From Roseibium sp. MMSF_3544 (GTDB lineage: Bacteria > Pseudomonadota > Alphaproteobacteria > Rhizobiales > Stappiaceae), in NCBI RefSeq assembly GCF_030732845.1, contig NZ_JASHKA010000038.1, positions 1-43,201 on the forward strand: 43,201 bases of DNA, written 5' to 3'. The translations under genes were made by a program, and so were the position numbers. This document shows, one piece after another, positions 22,654-30,866 of this stretch (its first letter is position 1; each line of letters begins with the position of its first letter). Under the pieces are notes generated by a model, which ran no database searches, was not told the origin of the DNA, and saw only the letters and a program-made list of their open reading frames with translations.

Positions 22654-23895
22654 ATGTCGACAACCGTTTCACCCCTGGCTCCGAAATCTTACCCCGACAT
22701 GCCAAGCATCGACGGTGTGCAGTTCGCAACAGCCGCCGCCGGTATCAAATACGCGGGCCGGACCGACGTGTTGCTGGCAACCCTTTGTGAAGGTACAGCC
22801 GTTGCCGGGGTCTTCACCAAATCGAAGTGCTCATCTGCGCCGGTGGACTGGTGCAAGGCTCATCTGGAAGGTGGCGCCGCGCGCGCCCTGCTGGTGAATT
22901 CGGGCAACGCGAACGCCTTCACCGGAAAAAAGGGCAAGGCCGCCGTGGAGCTGTCAGCCGACATCGTGTCCCGGTCGCTCGATTGCGCGGTCAACGAAGT
23001 TTATCTCGCGTCAACCGGCGTTATCGGCGAACCGCTTCCTGCGGAAAATTTCGCAAGCGTGGTCGAAGAACTGAAATCCGCGCAGGACAGCGATGGCTGG
23101 CTGCAGGCGGCAAAGGCGATCATGACCACGGATACGTATCCGAAGCTCTCTACACGCACCATTGATCTCGACGGTGAAGCCGTTTCCATCAATGGAATTG
23201 CCAAGGGCGCCGGCATGATTGCGCCCGACATGGCGACGATGCTGTCCTTCATCTTCACGGACGCACCGGTTTCGCAGGACCTCTTGCAGACGCTCCTGAG
23301 TGGTGAGACGGGCGGAAGCTTCAACGCGATCACGGTCGACAGCGATACGTCGACGTCGGACACGGTAATGCTGTTTGCAACCGGTCGCGCGGCGCAAAGG
23401 GGCGTTTCTGCGGTCACGTCAGAGGATGACCCCAGGTTCGAAACACTCCGCGCAGCGCTCAAAGAAGTGATGCAGGATCTGGCGCACCAGATCGTGCGGG
23501 ACGGAGAAGGAGCACGCAAGTTTGTCGAAATCTGCGTTGAAGGCGCTGAAAGCGATCAATCGGCGAGAACCATCGCGCTTTCGATTGCCAACTCGCCGCT
23601 CGTAAAAACGGCCGTCGCAGGTGAAGATGCGAACTGGGGCCGGGTGGTGATGGCGGTCGGCAAGGCCGGGGAACCGGCTGACCGGGACCGGCTGGCAATC
23701 TGGTTTGGCGATGTGCGCGTTGCCGTTGAGGGCGAACGCGACCCGGATTACAGCGAAGAAGCGGCGTCTGCTGTTATGAAAGAGGAATCGATCGTTGTTC
23801 GCGTGGATCTTGGTCTCGGAGAAGGCCGCTCGACGGTCTGGACCTGCGATCTGACCAAGGAGTACGTGGCGATCAACGGCGACTACCGGAGTTGA
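22654..23895 (+). CDS. argJ: Bifunctional glutamate N-acetyltransferase / N-acetylglutamate synthase
   Basis: A 413-residue ArgJ, which transfers acetyl from N-acetylornithine to glutamate, closing the arginine acetyl cycle, and may also use acetyl-CoA. The self-cleavage site is clear: KGAGMIAPDMATMLS, where the protein is cut before Thr195 to make alpha and beta subunits, the new N-terminal Thr being the nucleophile. LLVNSGNANAFTG and YLASTGVIGEPLP in the alpha part and NWGRVVMAVGKAG in the beta part are family signatures; the protein ends with the usual tail YVAINGDYRS. The ATG has GGGAG eight bases upstream; an in-frame ATG 21 codons earlier overlaps the terminator region and is less likely. 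Position after the foldase and before mutT is conserved in rhizobia. Confidence 0.96.
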   Translation: MSTTVSPLAPKSYPDMPSIDGVQFATAAAGIKYAGRTDVLLATLCEGTAVAGVFTKSKCSSAPVDWCKAHLEGGAARALLVNSGNANAFTGKKGKAAVELSADIVSRSLDCAVNEVYLASTGVIGEPLPAENFASVVEELKSAQDSDGWLQAAKAIMTTDTYPKLSTRTIDLDGEAVSINGIAKGAGMIAPDMATMLSFIFTDAPVSQDLLQTLLSGETGGSFNAITVDSDTSTSDTVMLFATGRAAQRGVSAVTSEDDPRFETLRAALKEVMQDLAHQIVRDGEGARKFVEICVEGAESDQSARTIALSIANSPLVKTAVAGEDANWGRVVMAVGKAGEPADRDRLAIWFGDVRVAVEGERDPDYSEEAASAVMKEESIVVRVDLGLGEGRSTVWTCDLTKEYVAINGDYRS

Positions 23896-23977
23896 CCTGA
23901 ATTCGTATTTCTCACAGCGCTTTCCCGATAATACCTAATGGACCCTTTCAGGGACCTCCGGAACCGGATCCTATTTT

Positions 23978-24379
23978 ATGACCAAAATCGTACTAGTTGC
24001 TGCCTGTGCGCTTGTGGATGTCGACGGACGAATCCTGCTCGCCCAACGCCCGGAGGGGAAATCAATGGCGGGATTGTGGGAGTTTCCGGGCGGCAAAGTC
24101 GAAGACGGCGAACGCCCTGAGGAAACACTGATCCGGGAACTTGGTGAAGAGCTCGGCATAGAGGTTAACGAAGCGTGTTTGGCACCCCTGACTTTTGCGA
24201 GCCACACTTATGAAGATTTTCATTTGCTGATGCCACTTTACATTTGCCGCAGATGGGACGGGTTTCCCCAAGGTAAGGAAAACCAGGCCCTCAAGTGGGT
24301 ACGCGCGGTCAGACTGAGAGATTATCCGATGCCGGCAGCAGACGAGCCTCTCATTCCTCATCTGATAGACGCGGTTTAA
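23978..24379 (+). CDS. mutT: (Deoxy)nucleoside triphosphate pyrophosphohydrolase MutT
   Basis: A 133-residue Nudix hydrolase. The complete Nudix box is at residues 39-61 (G-x5-E-x7-REL-x-EE-x-G-I), preceded by RILLAQRPEGKSMAGLWEFP, which matches MutT proteins that clean 8-oxo-dGTP from the nucleotide pool and prevent A:T to C:G transversions. The length is that of E. coli MutT. It lies 82 bases after argJ on the same strand and may be transcribed with it; no terminator is visible between. The final residues before the stop (LIPHLIDAV) match the usual family end. Other small Nudix enzymes are possible, but the WEFPGGKVE stretch strongly suggests MutT. Confidence 0.92.
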   Translation: MTKIVLVAACALVDVDGRILLAQRPEGKSMAGLWEFPGGKVEDGERPEETLIRELGEELGIEVNEACLAPLTFASHTYEDFHLLMPLYICRRWDGFPQGKENQALKWVRAVRLRDYPMPAADEPLIPHLIDAV

Positions 24380-24420
24380 GGCAGCAAGGCAAGTGCCCTA
24401 ACCGGGCGGGAGTGTTCGAG

Positions 24421-24633
24421 GTGAACAAGGGTTTCAAAGCAGGAATAAGGCCAGGGAGTCTGGTGTCGCGATTTGTTGAGGATCGGAACGGTGCAACCGC
24501 GATTGAATACGGTCTGATTGCAGGTCTTCTGGGTATCGTCATCATTGTGAGCCTGGGTGCTCTTGGAACAACCATCCGTGATGACGTGTTCGGCATGATT
24601 GCAACAACCCTGAACGACGCGGCTGACAGCTGA
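24421..24633 (+). CDS. Flp/Fap-type IVb pilin, orphan
   Basis: A small prepilin of 70 residues. The class III signal is clear: a charged leader ending RNG, then ATAIEYGLIAGLL, with Glu and Tyr at positions 5 and 6 of the mature protein, as required for CpaA processing and Flp assembly. A single hydrophobic helix follows (IVIIVSLGALG), then a short polar tail. The start is GTG at 24421 with GGGAG eight bases upstream; a second in-frame GTG at 24463 would give a more typical leader of ten residues but has a tighter ribosome-site spacing. No cpa/tad assembly genes are nearby, so it must use machinery encoded elsewhere, or it is an extra pilin variant. It follows mutT by 41 bases. Confidence 0.85.
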   Translation: MNKGFKAGIRPGSLVSRFVEDRNGATAIEYGLIAGLLGIVIIVSLGALGTTIRDDVFGMIATTLNDAADS

Positions 24634-24684
24634 CGTCGCAGACGACTGCGCCGACACACGGTTCCGGGTACGATCGTCTGGGCG

Positions 24685-25572
24685 CTACAACTTGCCTTCT
24701 TCAACTCCGAGCGCGTCCGCCAGCCTGGTTTTGGCCGAACCGGGGCGAAGCGGTTTCTGTTGGCTTTCATGTGGCGCCCAGCCAGACAGGGTTACAAAGG
24801 CGAAACTCGCCCTGATCCGTCCATCGTCATCCGAATGGTCTTCAGCGTAAATTTCTGCCGCTCTTAGCAAAGTCGCACGCGACAAGGGAATTCTGGCCGT
24901 CTCTCTCAGGACCGATGTAGCCCCCATGCTGCGTAGATCGCGCAGCAGGGCGAACATGTTGTCGTAGCGCACGGTTATTGTATCGAGATCCGTGACAGGC
25001 AAGGCGAAGCCGGCCCGTTGCAGCAACGCTCCCAAATCGCGCGTATCGGCAAATGGCAGCACCCGGGCGGCCGCCCCCCCGGTTGCCTCAAGCTCAGCGC
25101 GGGTCAGGCTGTCGCGCAATTCTGTGAGCGTGCCAGCACCCGGCAGGGTCGCCAGAAACAAGCCGTCAGGTGCGAGCGCTCGGCGGATCTGCACAAAGCA
25201 TCCCGGAAGATCATTGACGGTATGAAGGTTAAGCGCCGAAACAATCAGGTCGACCGATTGATCCTTGAGCGGCAGCAGGGCGTCGTCACAGACAAAATCC
25301 GGCGCTGAGAGGTGAGGATCGCTGGTAAACAGATCAGCCCGCAAAACTCTCTCGGCTTTTCCGGTATTCGATATAGCGCTGGAGATCAGGCCGGTATGGC
25401 CGCCGAGATCGACCGCCGTATGGAACGTCCGGTTTACCAGCCGCAACCTGTCTTCAAGATCGGTCGCAACTTCGGCCAGCAAGAAATCGGCGCCGGGCTT
25501 TGCAGCCTTGAGCGCTCGAATGCGCCTGTTTTTAAACAAGGTGCGGTCAAACAGATCCGGTTGCGCGTTCAC
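24685..25572 (-). CDS. SAM-dependent methyltransferase-fold protein, NDUFAF5/BioC-like
   Basis: A 295-residue protein with a Rossmann methyltransferase fold. The N-terminal LFDRTLFKNRRIRALKAA and DFLLAEVATDLEDRLRLVNRTF match the family that includes mitochondrial NDUFAF5, a complex I assembly factor that hydroxylates an arginine of the NDUFS7 subunit. Motif I reads AVDLGGHTGLI, a variant of the usual DLGCGTG, and SVDLIVSALNLHTVNDLPG and LAPDGLFLATLPG follow. The tail after ~260 is short and basic. A BioC role in biotin synthesis is less likely because no bio genes are near. It diverges from comF, a placement common in rhizobia. Confidence 0.8.
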   Translation of the reverse strand: MNAQPDLFDRTLFKNRRIRALKAAKPGADFLLAEVATDLEDRLRLVNRTFHTAVDLGGHTGLISSAISNTGKAERVLRADLFTSDPHLSAPDFVCDDALLPLKDQSVDLIVSALNLHTVNDLPGCFVQIRRALAPDGLFLATLPGAGTLTELRDSLTRAELEATGGAAARVLPFADTRDLGALLQRAGFALPVTDLDTITVRYDNMFALLRDLRSMGATSVLRETARIPLSRATLLRAAEIYAEDHSDDDGRIRASFAFVTLSGWAPHESQQKPLRPGSAKTRLADALGVEEGKL

Positions 25573-25685
25573 TTGAAATCCTGGCCATCAAAGTCGCTTC
25601 GGCTCACATAGGTCATCTGCCATGAGAGGTCAAAACCTCACGCCCTGCAAATAAGGGCTTTGACTCTGAAAAAAACAATTATAGG

Positions 25686-26510
25686 TTGTTGTCCGGTGGT
25701 GTTGCTGCGACGCGGGGCAAGCAGTTGAATTTGAAGCGTTACAAGCTCACAGATGCGCCTGGGTCGGCAGGTCGGGCCGTTCTTGACTTCCTGTTGCCGA
25801 AGCGCTGCCTTTGCTGCGACACGCTCGTCAGTTCCGGAGACGGACTGTGTCCGACTTGCTGGCACAGCATGCCCTTCATAGAAAAGCCGGTCTGCTACCG
25901 GTTGGGGACCCCATTTGCCTATGATGTCGGGGAAGAGGCCTGGAGCCCGCGGGCTATCGCTGCACCACCTGAGTTCGAACGTCTCAGATCCGTGGCTCTT
26001 TACGAAGGGGCGGCCCAAAATCTCGTACTTGCGCTGAAGTTCGCTGGCAGGCGGGAGTTGGCCGGGCCGATGGGGCGTTGGATGACAGGGGCGGGCCGCG
26101 AGTTTCTGAGCAAAGACAGCCTGATCGTGCCAGTTCCGCTTCACTGGCTCCGGCTCCTGTCGAGACGGTTCAACCAGTCCGCCGTCCTGGCACAGGTGAT
26201 CGCAAGAGAATGCGGCGGTGTTTATGAACCGGAGCTTTTGAAGCGCCGTAAGCGCACGCGGCAGCAGGTCGGCCTATCAGCGCGCGAGCGCCAGAAAAAC
26301 GTCCGCTCTGCCTTCAGCGTGGACAAGAACCGCGCCGAATTGCTGAACGGGCGTCACATTGTTTTGATCGATGACGTGATGACAACAGGCTCCACGGTCA
26401 CAGCTTGCACGAAAACGCTCAAGGCGGCAGGCGCAGCGTCGGTCGATGTGCTCACTTTCGCATTGGCAGATCCGTCTCATGATAGCGGCGCCAACACGGC
26501 AATGCCCTGA
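25686..26510 (+). CDS. ComF-family phosphoribosyltransferase-like protein
   Basis: A 274-residue ComF/GntX-type protein. The N-terminus carries a double CxxC zinc site (CLCCDTLV...GLCPTCW, about residues 38-59) and the C-terminal half a type I phosphoribosyltransferase fold with the PRPP loop VLIDDVMTTGSTVTAC near residue 225 and RRFNQSAVLAQVIAR before it. Family members assist DNA uptake in competent bacteria; in others the role is unknown. The start is uncertain: the frame opens at TTG (25686), with other TTG codons at ~25725 and ~25731, and none has a clear ribosome site; the conserved part begins around FLLPKRCLCC. Confidence 0.85.
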   Translation: MLSGGVAATRGKQLNLKRYKLTDAPGSAGRAVLDFLLPKRCLCCDTLVSSGDGLCPTCWHSMPFIEKPVCYRLGTPFAYDVGEEAWSPRAIAAPPEFERLRSVALYEGAAQNLVLALKFAGRRELAGPMGRWMTGAGREFLSKDSLIVPVPLHWLRLLSRRFNQSAVLAQVIARECGGVYEPELLKRRKRTRQQVGLSARERQKNVRSAFSVDKNRAELLNGRHIVLIDDVMTTGSTVTACTKTLKAAGAASVDVLTFALADPSHDSGANTAMP

Positions 26511-26620
26511 AAATACTGCTTTCTCCCTTGTGTTTCCCGGAGCCGGGCGCATATAACCCGCGACTTTGATGAATGCTGCAACTATCCCGCGGTGGAGCGG
26601 GAGGGGTGAAAGGACAAGAC

Positions 26621-26878
26621 ATGGCGCAGGTGGAAATCTACACACGGCAGTTGTGCGGTTTTTGCACGGCCGCAAAGCGGTTGCTCGACAAAAAGGGTGT
26701 CGCCTACACGGAATATGACGCGACATTCGACGGTAACCTGCGCAAGCAGATGATTCAAAAGGCGAACGGACGCTCTACGTTCCCGCAGGTCTTCATTGGT
26801 GAGACTCATGTCGGCGGTTGCGACGATCTGCATGACCTTGAACGCGCAGGCAAACTGGACGCCCTGCTTGCTTCCTGA
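26621..26878 (+). CDS. grxC: Glutaredoxin (GrxC type)
   Basis: An 85-residue glutaredoxin with the redox site CGFC at residues 12-15 (YTRQLCGFCTAAKRLL) and the glutathione-binding segments STFPQVFIGETHVGGCDDL typical of the Grx3 class. It reduces protein and mixed disulfides with glutathione. The ATG at 26621 has AAAGGAC upstream with correct spacing and matches the usual MAxVEIYT start. It follows comF by 110 bases and precedes an amidase gene by 49 bases; the grx-amidase-DUF1178 order is common in alphaproteobacteria and suggests one operon with a glutathione-related theme. Confidence 0.93.
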   Translation: MAQVEIYTRQLCGFCTAAKRLLDKKGVAYTEYDATFDGNLRKQMIQKANGRSTFPQVFIGETHVGGCDDLHDLERAGKLDALLAS

Positions 26879-26927
26879 TTTAGTAAGTGGCTGAAACATC
26901 TCTTCCGTCGGAGCGCAAGGCGATCGA

Positions 26928-27782
26928 ATGGCCACCTTTACCGCAGCATGCATTCAGCTTCGAAGCGGCAAGAACCTCTCTGAGAATGCTGACCAGGCGG
27001 AGCATCTGATAAGAGCCGCCGCCAGGGAAGGCGCTCGATATGTTCAGTCTCCAGAGATGTCGAATGTTCTGGTGCGCAGACGCGAGGAGCTGCTTGAAAG
27101 GATATCGGTCCCTGAAAAAGACGTGTTCCTGCAGATGGCCTGCAAGCTCGCGTCGGAACTCGATCTTATTCTGCATATCGGGTCGCTGGCGGTTCTGGCG
27201 GAAAACGGCAAGGTTGCCAATCGCGGCTTTCTGATCGGACCAAACGGCAGGATCATGATCTCCTATGACAAGATCCATATGTTCGATGTCGACTTGCCGG
27301 ACGGTGAAAGCTGGCGGGAGTCGGCAACATATGAGCCTGGAGACGAGGCCGTCGTTGTCGATCTTCCCATTGCAAAGCTGGGCATGGCGATATGCTATGA
27401 TATCCGCTTTCCGGCAATCTTCCGGTCGCAGTCCCGCGCGGGGGCGGAGGTCCTGACCGCGCCGGCAGCGTTCACCCGCCAGACTGGCAAGGCTCACTGG
27501 CATGTGTTACAGCGCGCCAGGGCGATCGAAAACGGCGCTTACGTTGTGTCGGCGGCGCAGGGCGGGACGCATGAGGATGGGCGCGAGACCTACGGACACA
27601 GCCTCGTCGTTGACCCCTGGGGGAGTGTTGTTGCCGAGCTGAACAATGATGAACCGGGATTTGTGCTGGCGGAGATCGACACACGAAACGTCGCCAAGGC
27701 CCGTGCGCGTATTCCTGCGATTGCCAATGAGCGGGAGTTTGTCTGCCGCGTCAGCGAAGGTTTGAGGGAGGAACCGGCTTGA
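26928..27782 (+). CDS. Nitrilase-superfamily amidase (Nit-like)
   Basis: A 284-residue carbon-nitrogen hydrolase. The catalytic triad is visible: Glu in VQSPEMSN (~43), Lys in YDKIHMFDVDLP (~114) and Cys in AICYDIRFP (~156). The sequence around it fits the Nit1/Nit2 branch, which hydrolyses deaminated glutathione or alpha-keto acid amides. Standing directly after grxC makes a deaminated-glutathione amidase role attractive, though an omega-amidase role cannot be excluded. Its stop codon overlaps the TTG start of the following DUF1178 gene, so the two are translationally coupled. Confidence 0.88.
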   Translation: MATFTAACIQLRSGKNLSENADQAEHLIRAAAREGARYVQSPEMSNVLVRRREELLERISVPEKDVFLQMACKLASELDLILHIGSLAVLAENGKVANRGFLIGPNGRIMISYDKIHMFDVDLPDGESWRESATYEPGDEAVVVDLPIAKLGMAICYDIRFPAIFRSQSRAGAEVLTAPAAFTRQTGKAHWHVLQRARAIENGAYVVSAAQGGTHEDGRETYGHSLVVDPWGSVVAELNNDEPGFVLAEIDTRNVAKARARIPAIANEREFVCRVSEGLREEPA

Positions 27783-28306
27783 TCAAATACACGCTTGTTT
27801 GCGACGCCAAACATGGTTTTGAAGGCTGGTTCCGGAACTCCGAAGACTATGATTCCCAGCGTGCGCGCAAGTTGATTGCCTGCCCGGTATGCGGATCGGT
27901 GCGTGTTGAAAAAGGTCTCATGGCCCCCGCCGTTTCAACATCCCGCAAAAAAGAAACACGTGTTCCACCGCCTGAGTGGACAGGTGCCGTCGAGCCTGCG
28001 CAACCCGGCGCTGCGCCTGCCACCACGGCCAGCCCCACCGACACATCCTTGCAGCCGAAGGCGCTCCTGCCCGGTGACGTGCGGCAAAAGGAAATTCTGG
28101 AAGCATTGCGCCAGATGCGCTCTCGCATCCTTGAGAGCTCGGAAAATGTCGGCACGGAGTTCGCCTCGGAAGCCAGAAAAATTCACTATGGCGAGGCGGA
28201 AGAACGCAGCATCTATGGTGAAACCACGCCCAAGGATGCGGCAGATCTTCTGGATGAAGGCATTTCTGTTGTGCCGTTGCCCGAACTTCCCGACGACAAG
28301 AACTGA
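27779..28306 (+). CDS. DUF1178 zinc-ribbon-like protein
   Basis: A 175-residue DUF1178 protein, function unknown. It starts with the family signature IKYTLVCDAKHGFEGWFRNSEDY and has a CPVCGS zinc-ribbon half-site near residue 37; with the earlier Cys (8) this may bind one zinc. The middle is Pro/Ala-rich and low complexity (~60-90), and the conserved second block reads LEALRQMRSRILESSENVGTEFASEARKIHYGEAEERSIYGE. The start is TTG, overlapping the preceding stop as TTGA, which forces this choice since no ATG precedes the signature. It ends at a hairpin shared with the convergent phasin gene. Confidence 0.9.
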   Translation: MIKYTLVCDAKHGFEGWFRNSEDYDSQRARKLIACPVCGSVRVEKGLMAPAVSTSRKKETRVPPPEWTGAVEPAQPGAAPATTASPTDTSLQPKALLPGDVRQKEILEALRQMRSRILESSENVGTEFASEARKIHYGEAEERSIYGETTPKDAADLLDEGISVVPLPELPDDKN

Positions 28307-28345
28307 CTGGCGCACTCTATCCGTTTCAGATCGTTGGTGCGCCAG
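28307..28345. terminator. Perfect inverted repeat between convergent genes
   Basis: CTGGCGCAC (28307-28315) is fully complementary to GTGCGCCAG (28337-28345). It starts at the base after the DUF1178 stop and is 29 bases from the end of the phasin gene. There is no T-run on either side, so it may be a weak bidirectional terminator or an mRNA end stabiliser. Confidence 0.45.
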
Positions 28346-28374
28346 CCGGGGGTGTCCGATGCAGGCGTTACCGC

Positions 28375-28881
28375 TCAGCTCTTTTTGGCAGCTGACGCAG
28401 TCGAACGCGTTTTCTTGGCAGCGGGCTTTGTTTCCTCAATGCTTTCCTCAGCAGCCTTGCTCAGCTCGCTGACACTTTCCATTGCCGTTTCGTTGAGTTC
28501 TTCAACGGCAGCTGCGTTTTCTGAAAAGCTGTCCCGGAAAAGTGCAGCCTGCTTCTCGAAATGCTCCTGATATTCGGTGGCCATTTGTGAGTAGAAGGCT
28601 TGAAGCGTTGCCATCGTCTGTTCGGGTGCCACGCACTGGCTCAGCGACTTGGCGCATTCAAAGTCTTCGTGCAGGCGATGGCTGACGAATTCCATGTGAT
28701 CGTCGAACGCCTTTTCAGCGTGGGACCACATGGTCGTGCCCATTTTCTGAAGGCTGGCGACCGTCTTGGCCTCGATCTTGTCCTCGCGTTCGGCGAAGGC
28801 CCAGTTGGTAAATGCCGGCATAGGCCAGTCCACCTTCATTGCAGTGAAATCGAACGCACCTGTGTTGCGTTTGGTCGGCAT
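28375..28881 (-). CDS. Phasin-family protein
   Basis: A 168-residue, largely helical protein of the phasin type, which coats polyhydroxyalkanoate granules. The core (~30-135) has the amphipathic phasin pattern (AFYSQMATEYQEHFEKQAALF, ELNETAMESVSELSKAAEES). The C-terminal ~25 residues are Lys/Ala/Thr-rich (KPAAKKTRSTASAAKKS), like histone-H1-like tails that can bind DNA or anionic surfaces. The ATG at 28881 has GGAGGA upstream; an in-frame extension of 47 residues lacks it and looks non-coding. No PHA synthase is in the window. Together with mcd it hints that this strain stores and re-uses C4 carbon, but that is inference. Confidence 0.82.
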   Translation of the reverse strand: MPTKRNTGAFDFTAMKVDWPMPAFTNWAFAEREDKIEAKTVASLQKMGTTMWSHAEKAFDDHMEFVSHRLHEDFECAKSLSQCVAPEQTMATLQAFYSQMATEYQEHFEKQAALFRDSFSENAAAVEELNETAMESVSELSKAAEESIEETKPAAKKTRSTASAAKKS

Positions 28882-29207
28882 GAGAGATCCTCCGTCTGTC
28901 TGTCTTTCATGCATGGCCGGCGTCACGTCGCGTTGTGCCGGCCGTTGTGCGGTCCGCACGAGGTTACCCTCGAGGGATCCCGGCGCACCGGGAATGCCAT
29001 GTCTGGAACGTCCTGCGATCAACTGACCGTGGAACCCTCATTCCAAACACCAATGCTCGATCAATTTCCGGGCAGTCAATCGGTTCCGATGGCATGTCCG
29101 CTGATCTAACGTGACGCAACTCTAGGCCCGCTGCAATGCGGATCTTTGACAGGGATCAATAATTGCCTGCGACTTTTTCCGCAGTTGAGCGTTTCTGCGG
29201 GCCGGAA
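28882..29207. other. Intergenic before the phasin gene, nothing recognised
   Basis: About 325 bases that must include the phasin promoter, read on the minus strand. I see one short inverted repeat near the right edge (CCGCAG at 29179, CTGCGG at 29195) just past the stop of the next minus-strand gene, with no T-run, and no gene. Confidence 0.45.
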
Positions 29208-29903
29208 TTACGACCGATTGAGGAAATCTCTCAGTTTTGCGGTCACTTTTTCCGGTTCTTCCAGAGTGGACAAATGGCCGCAGTTCTCGATCATTTCCAA
29301 GGTGCTGCCCGAAATCTGTCTGTGCATCTCTACGGAAAGTTCAGGTGGTATCAGGCGATCGCCATCCCCGGAAAGGACCAAAGTCGGGCATTCGATTTCA
29401 GCCAGATAGGGCCGCGAGTCGATCCTGCTGCCATTTGCGGTCTGCTGACGAATGAAAGCCTCCGGGCCCGTCGCCAACGCCATTTCGTCGACGACCGCCT
29501 TCAGTTGGGCATTACCTTCGTTTCTTTCATGCACGAAACCGGGGAAAAAGAGTTCCGGGATCTTTGCGAAGTCCTTTTGCCGGGCGAGCTTGATGAGAAC
29601 ATTCCGGCGCTTTTTCTGCTCTTCCGTGTCCGCTCTCGCAGACGTGTTCAACAATGCGAGCTTGCCGACCCTCTCCGGTGCCTTCCTGACAACTTCCATG
29701 GCGATGTATCCGCCCATGGAAAGCCCGACGATGGAAAAGCGCTCTGGCGCACTCTTAAGGAGGCGGTCGGCAATTTTGTCGATGCCGTCGTCAGAGCGGT
29801 TGTCTGCCACCAGGATCGGCCGGTCTGCGAAGGCAACGATCTGAGGTGCGTAAAGGGCCTCGGTGCACAACAGCCCGGGAACCAGAACGATCGGGTCGCC
29901 CAT
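29208..29903 (-). CDS. Alpha/beta hydrolase coupled to ubiG
   Basis: A 231-residue alpha/beta hydrolase. It has the PIVLVPGLLCTEALY oxyanion region, the nucleophile Ser in VGLSMGGYIAMEV, Asp in SGDGDRLIPP, and the final His in NCGHLSTLEEPE, so all catalytic residues are present. The length is on the short side for the fold. Its ATG shares one base with the TGA stop of ubiG (TGATG), so the two genes are translationally coupled. That coupling suggests a role around quinone or lipid metabolism, but the substrate is unknown and the family has very broad specificity. Confidence 0.85.
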   Translation of the reverse strand: MGDPIVLVPGLLCTEALYAPQIVAFADRPILVADNRSDDGIDKIADRLLKSAPERFSIVGLSMGGYIAMEVVRKAPERVGKLALLNTSARADTEEQKKRRNVLIKLARQKDFAKIPELFFPGFVHERNEGNAQLKAVVDEMALATGPEAFIRQQTANGSRIDSRPYLAEIECPTLVLSGDGDRLIPPELSVEMHRQISGSTLEMIENCGHLSTLEEPEKVTAKLRDFLNRS

Positions 29904-30664
29904 CAGGAAGCGGCCGGTCTTTCCGCAAGCAGCATGTAGTTCACGTCCATATCTCTCGATCTGGACCAGGTGTCCGTAACGGGATTGTAGCTGACACCCG
30001 AGCGGTCCGCGATAGTGAGGCCTGCCGTGGTCAGCGGACCCTCAATCTCCGAGGGTTTGACCAGCTTTTCGTATGAGTGCGTGCCCTTCGGCAGCCAGCG
30101 CAGCACATACTCGGCACCGACAATCGCCAGCGCGTAAGCTTTGAGTGTGCGGTTGATGGTCGCAACGAACATCAATCCGCCGGGACGGACCATGGAACTG
30201 GTGGCTTCAAGGAAAAGCGGAACGTCGGCCACGTGCTCGACAACTTCCATATTGAGCACAACATCGAACGTTTCGCCCGCCGCCGCGAGGTCTTCTGCTG
30301 TCTCGGCCCGGTAGTCGATCTTGAGGCCGGAGCTTTCCATGTGAAGATTTGCGATACGGATGTTGGTTTCTGACGGATCGGCACCGACGACGTCGGCTCC
30401 CAGACGCGCCATCGGTTCACTCAGGAGCCCGCCGCCGCAGCCGATATCCAAAAACCTCAAGCCCTTGAAAGCATCGCTCGCTTTCGGATCCCGTCCGAAC
30501 TGCCGGCACACTTCCTGTTTGATGTAGGCCAGGCGCACCGGGTTGAACTTGTGAAGCGGCTTGAATTTGCCGGTCGGGTCCCACCACTGATCGGCCATGG
30601 CCGAAAACCGGTCGACTTCCTCCTGATCGATCGTGCCGATGTTCTGTTGTGCTTTGCCTGCCAT
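29903..30664 (-). CDS. ubiG: Ubiquinone O-methyltransferase
   Basis: A 253-residue UbiG, which performs both O-methylation steps of ubiquinone synthesis at the inner membrane. It starts with the family-specific NIGTIDQEEVDRFSAMADQWWDPTGKFKPLHKFNPVRL and has the SAM motif LDIGCGGGLLSEPMARLGADVVG near residue 72, VVLNMEVVEHVADV, and the C-terminal TINRTLKAYALAIVGAEYVLRWLPKGTH characteristic of UbiG. It diverges from the aspartokinase gene; the ~200 bases between hold both promoters. On the minus strand a TTGACA stands at about 30754-30749, but no good -10 follows it. Confidence 0.96.
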   Translation of the reverse strand: MAGKAQQNIGTIDQEEVDRFSAMADQWWDPTGKFKPLHKFNPVRLAYIKQEVCRQFGRDPKASDAFKGLRFLDIGCGGGLLSEPMARLGADVVGADPSETNIRIANLHMESSGLKIDYRAETAEDLAAAGETFDVVLNMEVVEHVADVPLFLEATSSMVRPGGLMFVATINRTLKAYALAIVGAEYVLRWLPKGTHSYEKLVKPSEIEGPLTTAGLTIADRSGVSYNPVTDTWSRSRDMDVNYMLLAERPAAS

Positions 30665-30866
30665 TCGACAATCCTTTCATTGCGCGCGCCACTGGGCTTT
30701 CCGGGCTGACGCCAGTTGTTTAGCTGTCGTTGAGGGTCTTTGACCATTTGTCAAGTGAGCGCAGGTCACACGGAGTTGCAGCAAGGCATCGCAGCCTGTA
30801 TGCATGTCCGCCGATCCATCCGGAGCGTCCGGCGCTTCATGACACGACAAACAGAATACGAGTGGT

